From: Pseudomonas abietaniphila
Lineage (GTDB): Bacteria; Pseudomonadota; Gammaproteobacteria; Pseudomonadales; Pseudomonadaceae
Direction: 5' to 3'
DNA length: 64,000 nt
Assembly (NCBI RefSeq): GCF_900100795.1
Contig: NZ_FNCO01000006.1
Location: 309,317 to 373,316, forward strand
Numbering within the stretch: position 1 is the first letter of the stretch; each line of letters starts with the position of its first letter. The translations under genes and the position numbers were made by a program. Under the pieces are notes generated by a model that ran no database searches, was not told the DNA's origin, and was given only the letters and a program-made list of their open reading frames with translations. Below, piece after piece: positions 45,467-53,635 of this stretch.

Positions 45467-46972
45467 ATGACCGATAACGACAACAAGAATTACATCATCG
45501 CCCTCGATCAAGGTACGACGAGCTCTCGCGCCATCATCTTCGACCGCGACGCCAACGTGGTGAGCACTGCCCAGAGCGAGTTCGTTCAGCATTACCCGCA
45601 GCCTGGCTGGGTCGAACACGACCCGATGGAAATCTTCGCGACCCAGACGGCCTGCATGACCAAAGTCCTGGCCCAGGCCAACCTGCATCACAACCAGATC
45701 GCCGCCATCGGCATCACCAACCAGCGTGAAACCACGGTGGTATGGGAAAAAGAGAGCGGCCGACCGATTTACAATGCGGTGGTCTGGCAATGTCGACGCA
45801 GCACCGAGATCTGCCAGCAGCTCAAGCGCGATGGTCTTGAGGACTACATCAAGGACACTACCGGTCTGGTGATCGACCCGTACTTTTCCGGCAGCAAACT
45901 GAAGTGGATTCTGGATCACGTCGAAGGCAGCCGCGAGCGCGCGCGCCGTGGTGAACTGTTGTTCGGCACGGTCGATAGCTGGCTGATCTGGAAATTCACC
46001 GGCGGCAAGGTTCATGTCACCGACTACACCAACGCCTCGCGCACAATGATGTTCAACATCCATACCCTGGAATGGGATCAGCGGATGCTGGACGTGCTCG
46101 ACGTTCCACGGGAAATGCTGCCCGAGGTCAAATCCTCCTCCGAGGTCTATGGCCACAGTAAAAGCGGCATTGCCATCGCGGGCATCGCTGGCGACCAGCA
46201 ATCGGCGCTGTTCGGCCAGATGTGTGTGGAGCCGGGTCAGGCGAAAAACACCTACGGCACCGGCTGTTTCCTGCTGATGAACACCGGCAAGAAAGCCGTC
46301 AAATCCAACCACGGTTTGCTCACCACCATCGGCTGCGGCCCGCGTGGCGAAGTGGCTTATGCGCTGGAAGGCGCGGTATTCAATGGCGGCTCGACCGTGC
46401 AGTGGCTGCGAGACGAGCTGAAGATCGTCAATGACTCCATGGACACCGAATATTTCGCGACCAAAGTGAAAAACAGCAACGGCGTGTACCTGGTCCCGGC
46501 CTTTACCGGCCTCGGTGCACCCTATTGGGACCCGTACGCGCGCGGCGCCTTGTTCGGCCTGACCCGTGGCGTGAAGGTCGATCACATCATTCGTGCTGCG
46601 CTGGAATCCATCGCCTATCAAACCCGCGATGTTCTGGACGCGATGCAGCAAGACGCAGGCGAACCCCTGAAAGCCCTGCGCGTGGACGGTGGCGCGGTGG
46701 CGAACAACTTCCTGATGCAGTTCCAGGCCGACATTCTCGGCACGCCGGTGGAACGCCCGAAAATGCGCGAGACCACGGCGCTGGGTGCGGCCTACCTGGC
46801 GGGCCTGGCCATCGGGTTCTGGAGCGGGCTGGACGAGTTGAAGGACAAAGCGGTCATCGAGCGGAAATTCGAGCCGCAGTGCGACGATGCCGAAAAAGAG
46901 AAGCTGTACGCAGGATGGCGCAAGGCCGTGGACCGTACTCGCGACTGGGAGCCGCACGAAGACGCGGAGTAA
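45467..46972 (+). CDS. glpK: Glycerol kinase
   Basis: A 501-residue FGGY kinase that phosphorylates glycerol to glycerol-3-phosphate. [15 protein letters not shown], the ATP-binding start, is intact, as are [24 protein letters not shown] and the C-terminal [13 protein letters not shown]. Start [16 protein letters not shown] was chosen by family length; the frame continues 14 codons further upstream. The gene has no glpF permease before it. Confidence 0.97.
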   Translation: MTDNDNKNYIIALDQGTTSSRAIIFDRDANVVSTAQSEFVQHYPQPGWVEHDPMEIFATQTACMTKVLAQANLHHNQIAAIGITNQRETTVVWEKESGRPIYNAVVWQCRRSTEICQQLKRDGLEDYIKDTTGLVIDPYFSGSKLKWILDHVEGSRERARRGELLFGTVDSWLIWKFTGGKVHVTDYTNASRTMMFNIHTLEWDQRMLDVLDVPREMLPEVKSSSEVYGHSKSGIAIAGIAGDQQSALFGQMCVEPGQAKNTYGTGCFLLMNTGKKAVKSNHGLLTTIGCGPRGEVAYALEGAVFNGGSTVQWLRDELKIVNDSMDTEYFATKVKNSNGVYLVPAFTGLGAPYWDPYARGALFGLTRGVKVDHIIRAALESIAYQTRDVLDAMQQDAGEPLKALRVDGGAVANNFLMQFQADILGTPVERPKMRETTALGAAYLAGLAIGFWSGLDELKDKAVIERKFEPQCDDAEKEKLYAGWRKAVDRTRDWEPHEDAE

Positions 46973-47009
46973 CCTGCCCCACTGCGACTCTGTTGCTGGA
47001 CCGGTCTAA

Positions 47010-47102
47010 CTGTGGGAGCGAATTCATTCGCGATGCTGTGGTACATCCGATAGACCTCTATCGAATCTACTGGCCTCTCGCGAATGAATTTGCTCCCACA
47101 GG
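47010..47102. repeat. REP pair (REPIN), GCGAATTCATTCGCGA class
   Basis: CTGTGGGAGCGAATTCATTC and inverse GAATGAATTTGCTCCCACAG (one mismatch) flank about 45 bp between glpK and glpR. Confidence 0.9.
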
Positions 47103-47194
47103 TTTTGATCGCCCCGATCCTTGAGATTCTTTTTCCGGCTGACAGGTAATGGCTGCCTGCGGCATCATGAGCGCCCTTGCCCGAAGGAAAAAAA

Positions 47195-47950
47195 ATGAAT
47201 CTGCCACCCCGTCAACAGCAGATCCTCGAGCTGGTCCGTGAGCGCGGCTACGTCAGCATCGAAGAAATGGCCCAATTGTTTGTCGTGACGCCGCAAACCA
47301 TCCGGCGCGACATCAACCAGCTGGCGGAAATGAACCTGCTGCGTCGCTATCACGGCGGTGCCGCTTACGACTCCAGCATCGAGAACACCGCGTACGCCAT
47401 GCGTGCCGACCAGATGCGCGACGAAAAGCAGCGCATCGCCGAAGCGATTGCCGCGCAGATCCCTGATCACGCCTCGTTGTTCATCAACATCGGCACCACC
47501 ACCGAATCGATTGCGCGCGCCCTGCTCAACCATAACCACCTGAAGATCATCACCAATAACCTCCATGTGGCGTCGATCCTCAGTGGCAAGGACGATTTCG
47601 AGGTGTTGCTGGCCGGTGGCAATGTGCGTCGCGACGGCGGCGTGGTGGGTCAGGCGAGCGTGGATTTCATCACACAGTTCAAAGTCGACTTCGCGCTGGT
47701 GGGTATCAGCGGGATCGACGAAGACGGCAGCCTGCTGGACTTCGACTACCAGGAAGTGCGCGTTTCTCAGGCGATCATCGCCAATGCGCGCCAAGTGATT
47801 CTGGCGGCCGACTCCAGCAAGTTCGGGCGTAACGCCATGGTCCGCCTGGGCCCGATCACCCTGATCGACTGCCTGGTGACCGATCAGGCGCCGGTGCCTG
47901 CATTGGCGCAACTGCTCACGCAGAACAAGATTCGGCTGGAAGTGGTTTAA
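47195..47950 (+). CDS. glpR: Glycerol-3-phosphate regulon repressor GlpR (DeoR family)
   Basis: A 251-residue repressor. The N-terminal winged helix ([47 protein letters not shown]) has the DeoR signature. The C-terminal sugar-phosphate sensor domain carries [13 protein letters not shown] and [31 protein letters not shown]. It should release DNA when glycerol-3-phosphate binds. GAAGGAAAA before ATG 47195 supports the start. It lies between glpK and glpD, both of which have GlpR-like sites upstream. Confidence 0.94.
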   Translation: MNLPPRQQQILELVRERGYVSIEEMAQLFVVTPQTIRRDINQLAEMNLLRRYHGGAAYDSSIENTAYAMRADQMRDEKQRIAEAIAAQIPDHASLFINIGTTTESIARALLNHNHLKIITNNLHVASILSGKDDFEVLLAGGNVRRDGGVVGQASVDFITQFKVDFALVGISGIDEDGSLLDFDYQEVRVSQAIIANARQVILAADSSKFGRNAMVRLGPITLIDCLVTDQAPVPALAQLLTQNKIRLEVV

Positions 47951-47976
47951 ACATACCGTTGCGTTTGCGCTCTCAC

Positions 47977-48067
47977 CCTGTGAGAGCGACTTCCTTCGCA
48001 AAAGATTTTCCAGCCGACGAATAGCTCACGAATGTAACGGCGTCTCGCAATTGAGTTCGCTCCCACA
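47977..48067. repeat. Degenerate REP pair
   Basis: CTGTGAGAGCGACTTCCTTC and TTGAGTTCGCTCCCACAC are imperfect inverted copies of the REP arms. Several substitutions suggest an old, decaying copy between glpR and glpD. Confidence 0.65.
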
Positions 48068-48193
48068 CGTCCGGCGCCTGTCTGCCTTTACCCGCCAACC
48101 TCCCTCCTCCATGTTCGTTTTTGTTCCTTTCTTGCCCCTCCCATCAGTATTTTCAATCAATACCGAGTGGCCGGGTGCTCGTTATTGCGTTAC

Positions 48194-48223
48194 TATTTTC
48201 GAAAATGAACATAAATGTTCGAA
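48194..48223 (+). promoter_or_regulatory. GlpR operator upstream of glpD
   Basis: TATTTTCGAA (48194-48203) and AATGTTCGAA (48214-48223) each match the GlpR half-site WATKYTCGWW at 10 of 10 positions, 20 bp apart. An inverted 9-of-10 match overlaps the first. They lie 50-80 bp before the glpD start. Confidence 0.7.
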
Positions 48224-48273
48224 TTCGCCTTTAGCGAATGCCAGGCGTGATCGAATTCAGACAGGAGGCCCCG

Positions 48274-49812
48274 ATGGCCCATTCCAACTTGCCCACCCCG
48301 CCTCTCTCCGAGGTCTATGACATCGCTGTGATCGGTGGTGGCATCAACGGTGTCGGGATTGCGGCAGATGCATCGGGACGCGGCCTGTCGGTGTTCCTTT
48401 GCGAGAAGGACGACCTGGCCAGCCATACCTCGTCAGCCAGCAGCAAGCTGATCCACGGTGGCCTGCGCTATCTCGAACACTATGAATTCCGCCTCGTCCG
48501 CGAAGCCCTGGCTGAACGTGAAGTGCTGCTTGAAAAAGCGCCACACATCGTCAAACCGATGCGTTTTGTGTTGCCCCACCGCCCGCACCTGCGCCCTGCG
48601 TGGATGATCCGGGCAGGCCTGTTTCTGTACGACCACCTGGGCAAACGCGAAAAACTGCCTGCGTCGAAAAACCTGCGTTTCGGCGCTGACAGCCCGCTGA
48701 ACAGCTCGATCACGCGCGGTTTCGAATACTCCGATTGCTGGGTCGACGACGCACGTCTTGTTGTGCTCAACGCCATGGCCGCCCGCGAGAAAGGCGCACA
48801 CATCCACACCCAGACACGCTGCCTAAGCGCTCGCCGCAGCGGCGGGTTATGGCACATGAACATGGAGCGTGCCGACGGCAGCCTGTTTTCGATCCGTGCC
48901 AAGGCGCTGGTCAACGCGGCTGGACCGTGGGTCGCCAAGTTCATTCGCGAAGACCTGAAACTGGAGTCGCAATACGGGATCCGCCTGATTCAAGGCAGTC
49001 ACCTGATCGTGCCCAAGCTGTATGAAGGCGAGAACGCATTCATTCTGCAGAACGAAGATCAGCGAATCGTTTTCGCCATTCCGTATCTGGAACGCTTCAC
49101 CATCATCGGCACCACCGACCGCGAATACACCGGCGATCCGTCGAAAGTGGCGATCACCGAAGGCGAAACCAATTACCTGCTGAAGATCGTCAACGAACAT
49201 TTCAAGAAGCAGCTCAGCCGCGACGACATCATCCGCACCTATTCGGGTGTGCGTCCGCTTTGCAACGATGAATCGGACAACCCGTCGGCGATCACGCGTG
49301 ACTACACGCTGTCGCTGTCAGGCAGTGCCGAGGAAGCACCGATCCTGTCGGTGTTCGGCGGCAAGCTGACGACCTACCGAAAACTGGCTGAATCGGCGAT
49401 GCAGCAACTGGCACCGTTTTTCACGCAGATGAAGCCGAGCTGGACGGCGAAAGCGAGTCTGCCTGGCGGCGAAAACATGACCACACCGGCTGCACTGGCC
49501 GCCGAACTGCAGCAGCGCTGCAACTGGCTCAGCGCAGACATCGCCAACCGCTGGGCGATCACCTACGGCTCGCGCAGCTGGCGGATCGTTGAGGGCGTTC
49601 AAGGCGCAGCGGACATGGGCGAATACCTGGGCGGCGGTCTCTACAGTCGCGAAGTGGATTACCTGTGCAGCGAAGAATGGGCGACCAAGGCCGAAGACAT
49701 TCTGTGGCGCCGGACCAAGTTGGGTCTGTTCACCACGGCGGAGGAACAGCAGAACGTGCAGGCGTACCTCGACAAGGTGTCTCGCAATAAAGGTGCTATT
49801 GAAGCTGCATAA
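48274..49812 (+). CDS. glpD: Aerobic glycerol-3-phosphate dehydrogenase
   Basis: A 512-residue FAD enzyme of the inner-membrane face that oxidises glycerol-3-phosphate to dihydroxyacetone phosphate and feeds quinones. The FAD-binding start DIAVIGGGINGVGIAADASGRGL and KLIHGGLRYLEHYEFRLVREAL are diagnostic. SVFGGKLTTYRKLAE closes the FAD domain. MAHSNLPTPPL after ACAGGAGG is the best start. Confidence 0.97.
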   Translation: MAHSNLPTPPLSEVYDIAVIGGGINGVGIAADASGRGLSVFLCEKDDLASHTSSASSKLIHGGLRYLEHYEFRLVREALAEREVLLEKAPHIVKPMRFVLPHRPHLRPAWMIRAGLFLYDHLGKREKLPASKNLRFGADSPLNSSITRGFEYSDCWVDDARLVVLNAMAAREKGAHIHTQTRCLSARRSGGLWHMNMERADGSLFSIRAKALVNAAGPWVAKFIREDLKLESQYGIRLIQGSHLIVPKLYEGENAFILQNEDQRIVFAIPYLERFTIIGTTDREYTGDPSKVAITEGETNYLLKIVNEHFKKQLSRDDIIRTYSGVRPLCNDESDNPSAITRDYTLSLSGSAEEAPILSVFGGKLTTYRKLAESAMQQLAPFFTQMKPSWTAKASLPGGENMTTPAALAAELQQRCNWLSADIANRWAITYGSRSWRIVEGVQGAADMGEYLGGGLYSREVDYLCSEEWATKAEDILWRRTKLGLFTTAEEQQNVQAYLDKVSRNKGAIEAA

Positions 49813-49825
49813 GTGATCGCAAACC

Positions 49826-49917
49826 TTTGTAGGAGCGCGCTTGCCCGCGAAAAATCGGCCTGACGGCACAGATGTGTGATCTCGCCGCCACAATCGCGGG
49901 CAAGCGCGCTCCTACAG
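49826..49917. repeat. REP pair (REPIN), GCGCGCTTGCCCGCGA class
   Basis: TGTAGGAGCGCGCTTGCCCG and inverse CGGGCAAGCGCGCTCCTACA flank about 45 bp between glpD and the aat control region. Confidence 0.92.
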
Positions 49918-49941
49918 TTTGATGCGCCAGCCCCACCACCA

Positions 49942-49986
49942 TTCGGATTTCCGAACGAAACTCCCCTCCCCATTCGGCATCCCGGA
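49942..49986 (+). promoter_or_regulatory. Two AauR-type operator sites upstream of aatJ
   Basis: TTCGGATTTCCGAA (49942-49955) is a perfect TTCGG-N4-CCGAA inverted repeat. TTCGGCATCCCGGA (49973-49986) matches at 9 of 10 conserved bases. The sites start 31 bp apart, close to three helical turns, and lie about 75-120 bp upstream of the sigma-54 promoter. As I recall, TTCGGN4CCGAA is the reported AauR target in P. putida. Confidence 0.75.
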
Positions 49987-50060
49987 CACGGAAATGCCTG
50001 CCAGCGTCAGACCACAAATAAATATCCTTTAAATTCAGACGCTTATTCTCTGTCACGTGC

Positions 50061-50077
50061 TTGGCATGACTCATGCT
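50061..50077 (+). promoter_or_regulatory. Sigma-54 promoter of aatJQMP
   Basis: TTGGCATGACTCATGCT has GG at 50063-50064 and GC at 50075-50076 with exactly 10 bases between, the sigma-54 -24/-12 hallmark. An AT-rich stretch at 50018-50035 between operators and promoter could bend or bind IHF. The start codon lies about 125 bp downstream. Confidence 0.75.
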
Positions 50078-50201
50078 CTACACTCATTCACGATTGCTCC
50101 GATGTAGCGTGCCGCCTGTATGGGCCGCCGTTGTAGCGTTCTGAAACCGATAGGGCCGTCCAACCCGGACCCATAAAAAAAACAAAGTCGAGGATTCACA
50201 G

Positions 50202-51149
50202 ATGCGTATCGTTCCCCACATCCTGGGCGCAGCCATCGCTGCCGCTTTGATCAGCACCCCGGTTTTCGCCGCCGAACTGACCGGCACTCTGAAGAAAATC
50301 AACGATTCCGGCACCATCACTCTCGCTCACCGCGACTCCTCTATTCCGTTCTCTTACATCGCTGACGCTTCCGGCAAGCCGGTCGGCTACTCGCACGACA
50401 TTCAGATGGCCATCGTTGATGCGATCAAGAAAGACCTGAACAAGCCTGACCTGAACGTCAAGTACAACCTGGTCACCTCGCAAACCCGTATTCCATTGAT
50501 TCAAAACGGCACCGCGGACATTGAATGTGGTTCGACGACCAACAATGCCGAGCGTGCGCAACAAGTAGATTTCACCGTCAACATCTTTGAGATCGGCACA
50601 CGTCTGCTGGTCAAGAAAGACAAAGATGGCAAACCAAGCTACAGCGATTTCGCCGACCTGAAGGGCAAGAACGTCGTCACCACCGCAGGCACCACCTCCG
50701 AGCGCCTGATCAAGGCTATGAACGCCGACAAACAGATGGGCATGAATGTCATCTCCGCCAAAGACCACGGCGAATCGTTCCAGATGCTGGAGAGCGGCCG
50801 TGCTGTCGCTTTCATGATGGACGACGCCCTGTTGGCCGGTGAGGAAGCCAAGGCCAAGGAGCCCAAGAACTGGGTCATCACAGGCACCCCACAATCCTTT
50901 GAGGCGTACGCCTGCATGGTTCGCAAAGGAGACCCTGAGTTCAAGAAAGCCGTCGATGACGCGATCATCAGCCTCTACAAATCCGGCGAAATCAACAAGA
51001 TCTACAGCAAGTGGTTCGAGAGCCCGATTCCACCTAAAGGCTTGAACCTGAATTTCCCGATGAGTGACAAAGTCAAAGAGCTGATCGCCAACCCAACCGA
51101 TAAGCCTGCGCCAGAAGTCAAACCTGCGGCGGACGAAAAGAAGGCCTGA
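50202..51149 (+). CDS. aatJ: Glutamate/aspartate ABC transporter binding protein (AatJ/GltI)
   Basis: A 315-residue periplasmic receptor for acidic amino acids. The signal peptide ends STPVFAAEL (about residue 24). ITLAHRDSSIPFSYIADASGKPVGYSHDI, IPLIQNGTADIECGSTTNNAERAQQVDFT and NKIYSKWFESPIPPKGLNLNFPMS are GltI signatures, with the ECGSTTNN segment forming part of the ligand site. A Pro/Ala/Lys-rich tail of about 15 residues extends beyond the E. coli GltI end. It is first in aatJQMP, behind a sigma-54 promoter. Confidence 0.93.
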   Translation: MRIVPHILGAAIAAALISTPVFAAELTGTLKKINDSGTITLAHRDSSIPFSYIADASGKPVGYSHDIQMAIVDAIKKDLNKPDLNVKYNLVTSQTRIPLIQNGTADIECGSTTNNAERAQQVDFTVNIFEIGTRLLVKKDKDGKPSYSDFADLKGKNVVTTAGTTSERLIKAMNADKQMGMNVISAKDHGESFQMLESGRAVAFMMDDALLAGEEAKAKEPKNWVITGTPQSFEAYACMVRKGDPEFKKAVDDAIISLYKSGEINKIYSKWFESPIPPKGLNLNFPMSDKVKELIANPTDKPAPEVKPAADEKKA

Positions 51150-51268
51150 GCCCTTCACCGCACATCATAAAAACGTAGAAGCCTGATTCCCGGGAAAGCC
51201 CATGGCTTTTCCCGGGAGCCGCTACCAAGCGTATGCGTGCATAACGATCGATCAGAGGGGAGACCCTG

Positions 51269-52015
51269 ATGAATTACAACTGGGACTGGGGCGTGTTCTT
51301 CAAGTCCACTGGCATTGGCAGCGAGACCTATCTGGACTGGTACATTTCCGGTTTGGGCTGGACCATCGCAATTGCCGTTGCCGCCTGGATCATCGCGTTA
51401 CTCCTGGGCTCGGTGCTCGGGGTCATGCGCACGGTGCCTAACCGCATCGTTTCGGCCATTGCCACGGCCTACGTGGAAATCTTCCGTAATGTGCCGCTGC
51501 TGGTTCAGCTGTTTATCTGGTACTTCCTGGTGCCTGATCTGCTGCCTGAAGGCATGCAGGAGTGGTACAAGCAAGACCTCAACCCGACCACCTCGGCGTT
51601 CCTGAGTGTTGTCGTGTGCCTGGGCCTGTTCACCGCCGCACGGGTGTGCGAACAAGTGCGTACCGGTATCGAGGCGCTGCCGCCCGGCCAGGAATCCGCC
51701 GCGCGCGCCATGGGTTTCAAGCTGCCTCAGATCTACTGGAACGTGCTGCTGCCGCAGGCCTACCGGATCATCATTCCGCCGCTTACCTCCGAATTCCTCA
51801 ACGTGTTCAAAAACTCGTCCGTGGCCTCGCTGATCGGCCTGATGGAGCTGCTCGCGCAGACCAAGCAGACCGCCGAGTTCTCCGCGAACCTGTTCGAAGC
51901 CTTCACCCTCGCCACCCTGATCTACTTCACCCTGAACATGAGCCTGATGCTGCTCATGCGCCTGATCGAGAAGAAAGTCGCGGTGCCGGGCCTGATCTCC
52001 GTGGGAGGTAAATAA
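51269..52015 (+). CDS. aatQ: Glutamate/aspartate ABC transporter permease (AatQ/GltJ)
   Basis: A 248-residue inner-membrane permease. ATAYVEIFRNVPLLVQLFIWYFLVPDLLP is the GltJ-type signature, and EALPPGQESAARAMGFKLPQIYWNVLLPQAYRIIIPPLTSEF the EAA loop. AGGGGAG lies before the ATG. Its TAA overlaps the aatM ATG by one base. Confidence 0.93.
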   Translation: MNYNWDWGVFFKSTGIGSETYLDWYISGLGWTIAIAVAAWIIALLLGSVLGVMRTVPNRIVSAIATAYVEIFRNVPLLVQLFIWYFLVPDLLPEGMQEWYKQDLNPTTSAFLSVVVCLGLFTAARVCEQVRTGIEALPPGQESAARAMGFKLPQIYWNVLLPQAYRIIIPPLTSEFLNVFKNSSVASLIGLMELLAQTKQTAEFSANLFEAFTLATLIYFTLNMSLMLLMRLIEKKVAVPGLISVGGK

Positions 52016-52680
52016 TGGACTTCTCTGGAATCATCCCCGCCATTCCCGGCATGTGGAACGGCATGCTCATGACCTTGCAGCTGATGGTCATGGGCGTGGT
52101 CGGCGGCATCATCATCGGTACGATTCTGGCGTTGATGCGTTTGTCGTCGAGCAAGCTGATGGCCAATATCGCGGGCGCTTACGTCAACTACTTCCGCTCG
52201 ATCCCGCTGCTGCTGGTCATCACCTGGTTCTACCTGGCAGTGCCGTTCGTGCTGCGCTGGATTACCGGCCAGGACACCCCGATCGGCGCGTTCACCTCCT
52301 GCGTCGTGGCGTTCATGATGTTCGAGGCCGCGTACTTCTGCGAAATCGTCCGTGCCGGTGTGCAATCGATCTCCCGTGGCCAGATGGGCGCGGCGCAAGC
52401 GCTGGGCATGACGTACAGCCAGATGATGCGCCTGATCATCCTGCCGCAAGCGTTCCGAAAGATGACCCCGCTGCTGCTTCAGCAGAGCATCATCCTGTTT
52501 CAGGACACCTCGCTGGTTTACACGGTCGGTCTGGTGGACTTCCTCAACTCGGCCCGCTCCAGCGGCGACATCATTGGTCGCTCCAATGAGTTCCTGGTTA
52601 TCGCAGGTCTTGTGTACTTCACGATCAGCTTCGTCGCCTCGCGCCTGGTCAAGCTCATGCAGAAAAGGTTAGCCGTATGA
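52015..52680 (+). CDS. aatM: Glutamate/aspartate ABC transporter permease (AatM/GltK)
   Basis: A 221-residue partner permease. [28 protein letters not shown] and the EAA loop [42 protein letters not shown] identify the GltK branch. It starts within the aatQ stop (TAATG) and overlaps aatP by 4 bp (ATGA). Confidence 0.93.
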   Translation: MDFSGIIPAIPGMWNGMLMTLQLMVMGVVGGIIIGTILALMRLSSSKLMANIAGAYVNYFRSIPLLLVITWFYLAVPFVLRWITGQDTPIGAFTSCVVAFMMFEAAYFCEIVRAGVQSISRGQMGAAQALGMTYSQMMRLIILPQAFRKMTPLLLQQSIILFQDTSLVYTVGLVDFLNSARSSGDIIGRSNEFLVIAGLVYFTISFVASRLVKLMQKRLAV

Positions 52681-53411
52681 TTTCCATCAAAAATATCAAC
52701 AAGTGGTATGGGGACTTCCAGGTGCTGACCGATTGCAGCACCGAGGTCAAAAAAGGCGAAGTGATCGTGGTGTGTGGCCCATCGGGTTCGGGCAAATCGA
52801 CCCTGATCAAGTGCGTGAACGCGCTGGAGCCGTTCCAGAAAGGCGACATCGTGGTCGACGGCACCTCCATCGCAGACCCTAAAACCAATCTGCCGAAACT
52901 GCGTTCGCGCGTCGGCATGGTGTTCCAGCACTTCGAGCTGTTTCCTCACCTGACCATTACCGAGAACCTGACCATCGCGCAGATCAAGGTACTGGGTCGC
53001 AGCAAGGAAGAAGCCACCAAGAAAGGCCTGCAATTGCTGGAGCGCGTTGGCCTGTCGGCGCATGCACACAAACATCCCGGCCAACTGTCCGGTGGTCAGC
53101 AGCAGCGTGTGGCGATTGCCCGCGCGCTGGCGATGGACCCTGTGGTCATGCTGTTCGACGAACCGACTTCCGCGCTTGACCCGGAAATGGTCAACGAAGT
53201 GCTCGACGTGATGGTGCAACTGGCCCACGAAGGCATGACCATGATGTGCGTCACCCACGAAATGGGCTTCGCTCGCAAAGTGGCCGACCGTGTGATCTTC
53301 ATGGACAAAGGCCAGATCGTCGAAGACTGCGCCAAGGAAGAGTTTTTCGGTGACGTCAACGCACGCTCCGAACGTGCCCAGCACTTCCTCAACAAAATCC
53401 TGCAACATTAA
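52677..53411 (+). CDS. aatP: Glutamate/aspartate ABC transporter ATPase (AatP/GltL)
   Basis: A 244-residue ATPase: Walker A GPSGSGKS (34-41), signature [15 protein letters not shown], Walker [16 protein letters not shown]-switch [15 protein letters not shown]. It completes the four-gene transporter and is followed by a strong hairpin before aauS. Confidence 0.94.
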   Translation: MISIKNINKWYGDFQVLTDCSTEVKKGEVIVVCGPSGSGKSTLIKCVNALEPFQKGDIVVDGTSIADPKTNLPKLRSRVGMVFQHFELFPHLTITENLTIAQIKVLGRSKEEATKKGLQLLERVGLSAHAHKHPGQLSGGQQQRVAIARALAMDPVVMLFDEPTSALDPEMVNEVLDVMVQLAHEGMTMMCVTHEMGFARKVADRVIFMDKGQIVEDCAKEEFFGDVNARSERAQHFLNKILQH

Positions 53412-53453
53412 AGGATCTTTTCGAAAAGTCGGCGAGCGAAGGTCAGGCAAGGC

Positions 53454-53513
53454 AAAAACAGGCGAGCAAGCGCAGTTGAGACACCTCAATGAGCATTGCG
53501 AGCCTGTTTTTAA
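53454..53513 (+). terminator. Long imperfect hairpin, likely terminator of aatJQMP
   Basis: AAAAACAGGC (53454-53463) pairs with GCCTGTTTTT (53502-53511); inside, AGCAAGCGCA-like and TGAGCATTGC-like arms lead to TTGAG-ACAC-CTCAA. The outer arm ends in five T. I recall nearly the same sequence from many Pseudomonas intergenic regions, so it may be a repeated element as well as a terminator. Confidence 0.6.
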
Positions 53514-53584
53514 CGCCGCATGGCCGAGCGCAGCCACTTTTAGTTAGAGACAATGCCTCAAAAGGGCAAAAAACCCTCCCGCCC

Positions 53585-53612
53585 CTCGTGTCGACATCAA
53601 TGACACGAGCGG
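53585..53612 (+). promoter_or_regulatory. Leader hairpin upstream of aauS
   Basis: CTCGTGTC and GACACGAG form a perfect 8-bp stem around 9 nt, ending about 25 bp before the aauS ATG. It could modulate translation or be the end of a small upstream transcript. Confidence 0.4.
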
Positions 53613-53635
53613 CTGGTCGGTCCAGGACGACTGTG

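Noticed and set aside
45302..46957. 551-codon minus-strand frame opposite glpK
   Set aside because: Antisense shadow of glycerol kinase, which has all FGGY motifs.
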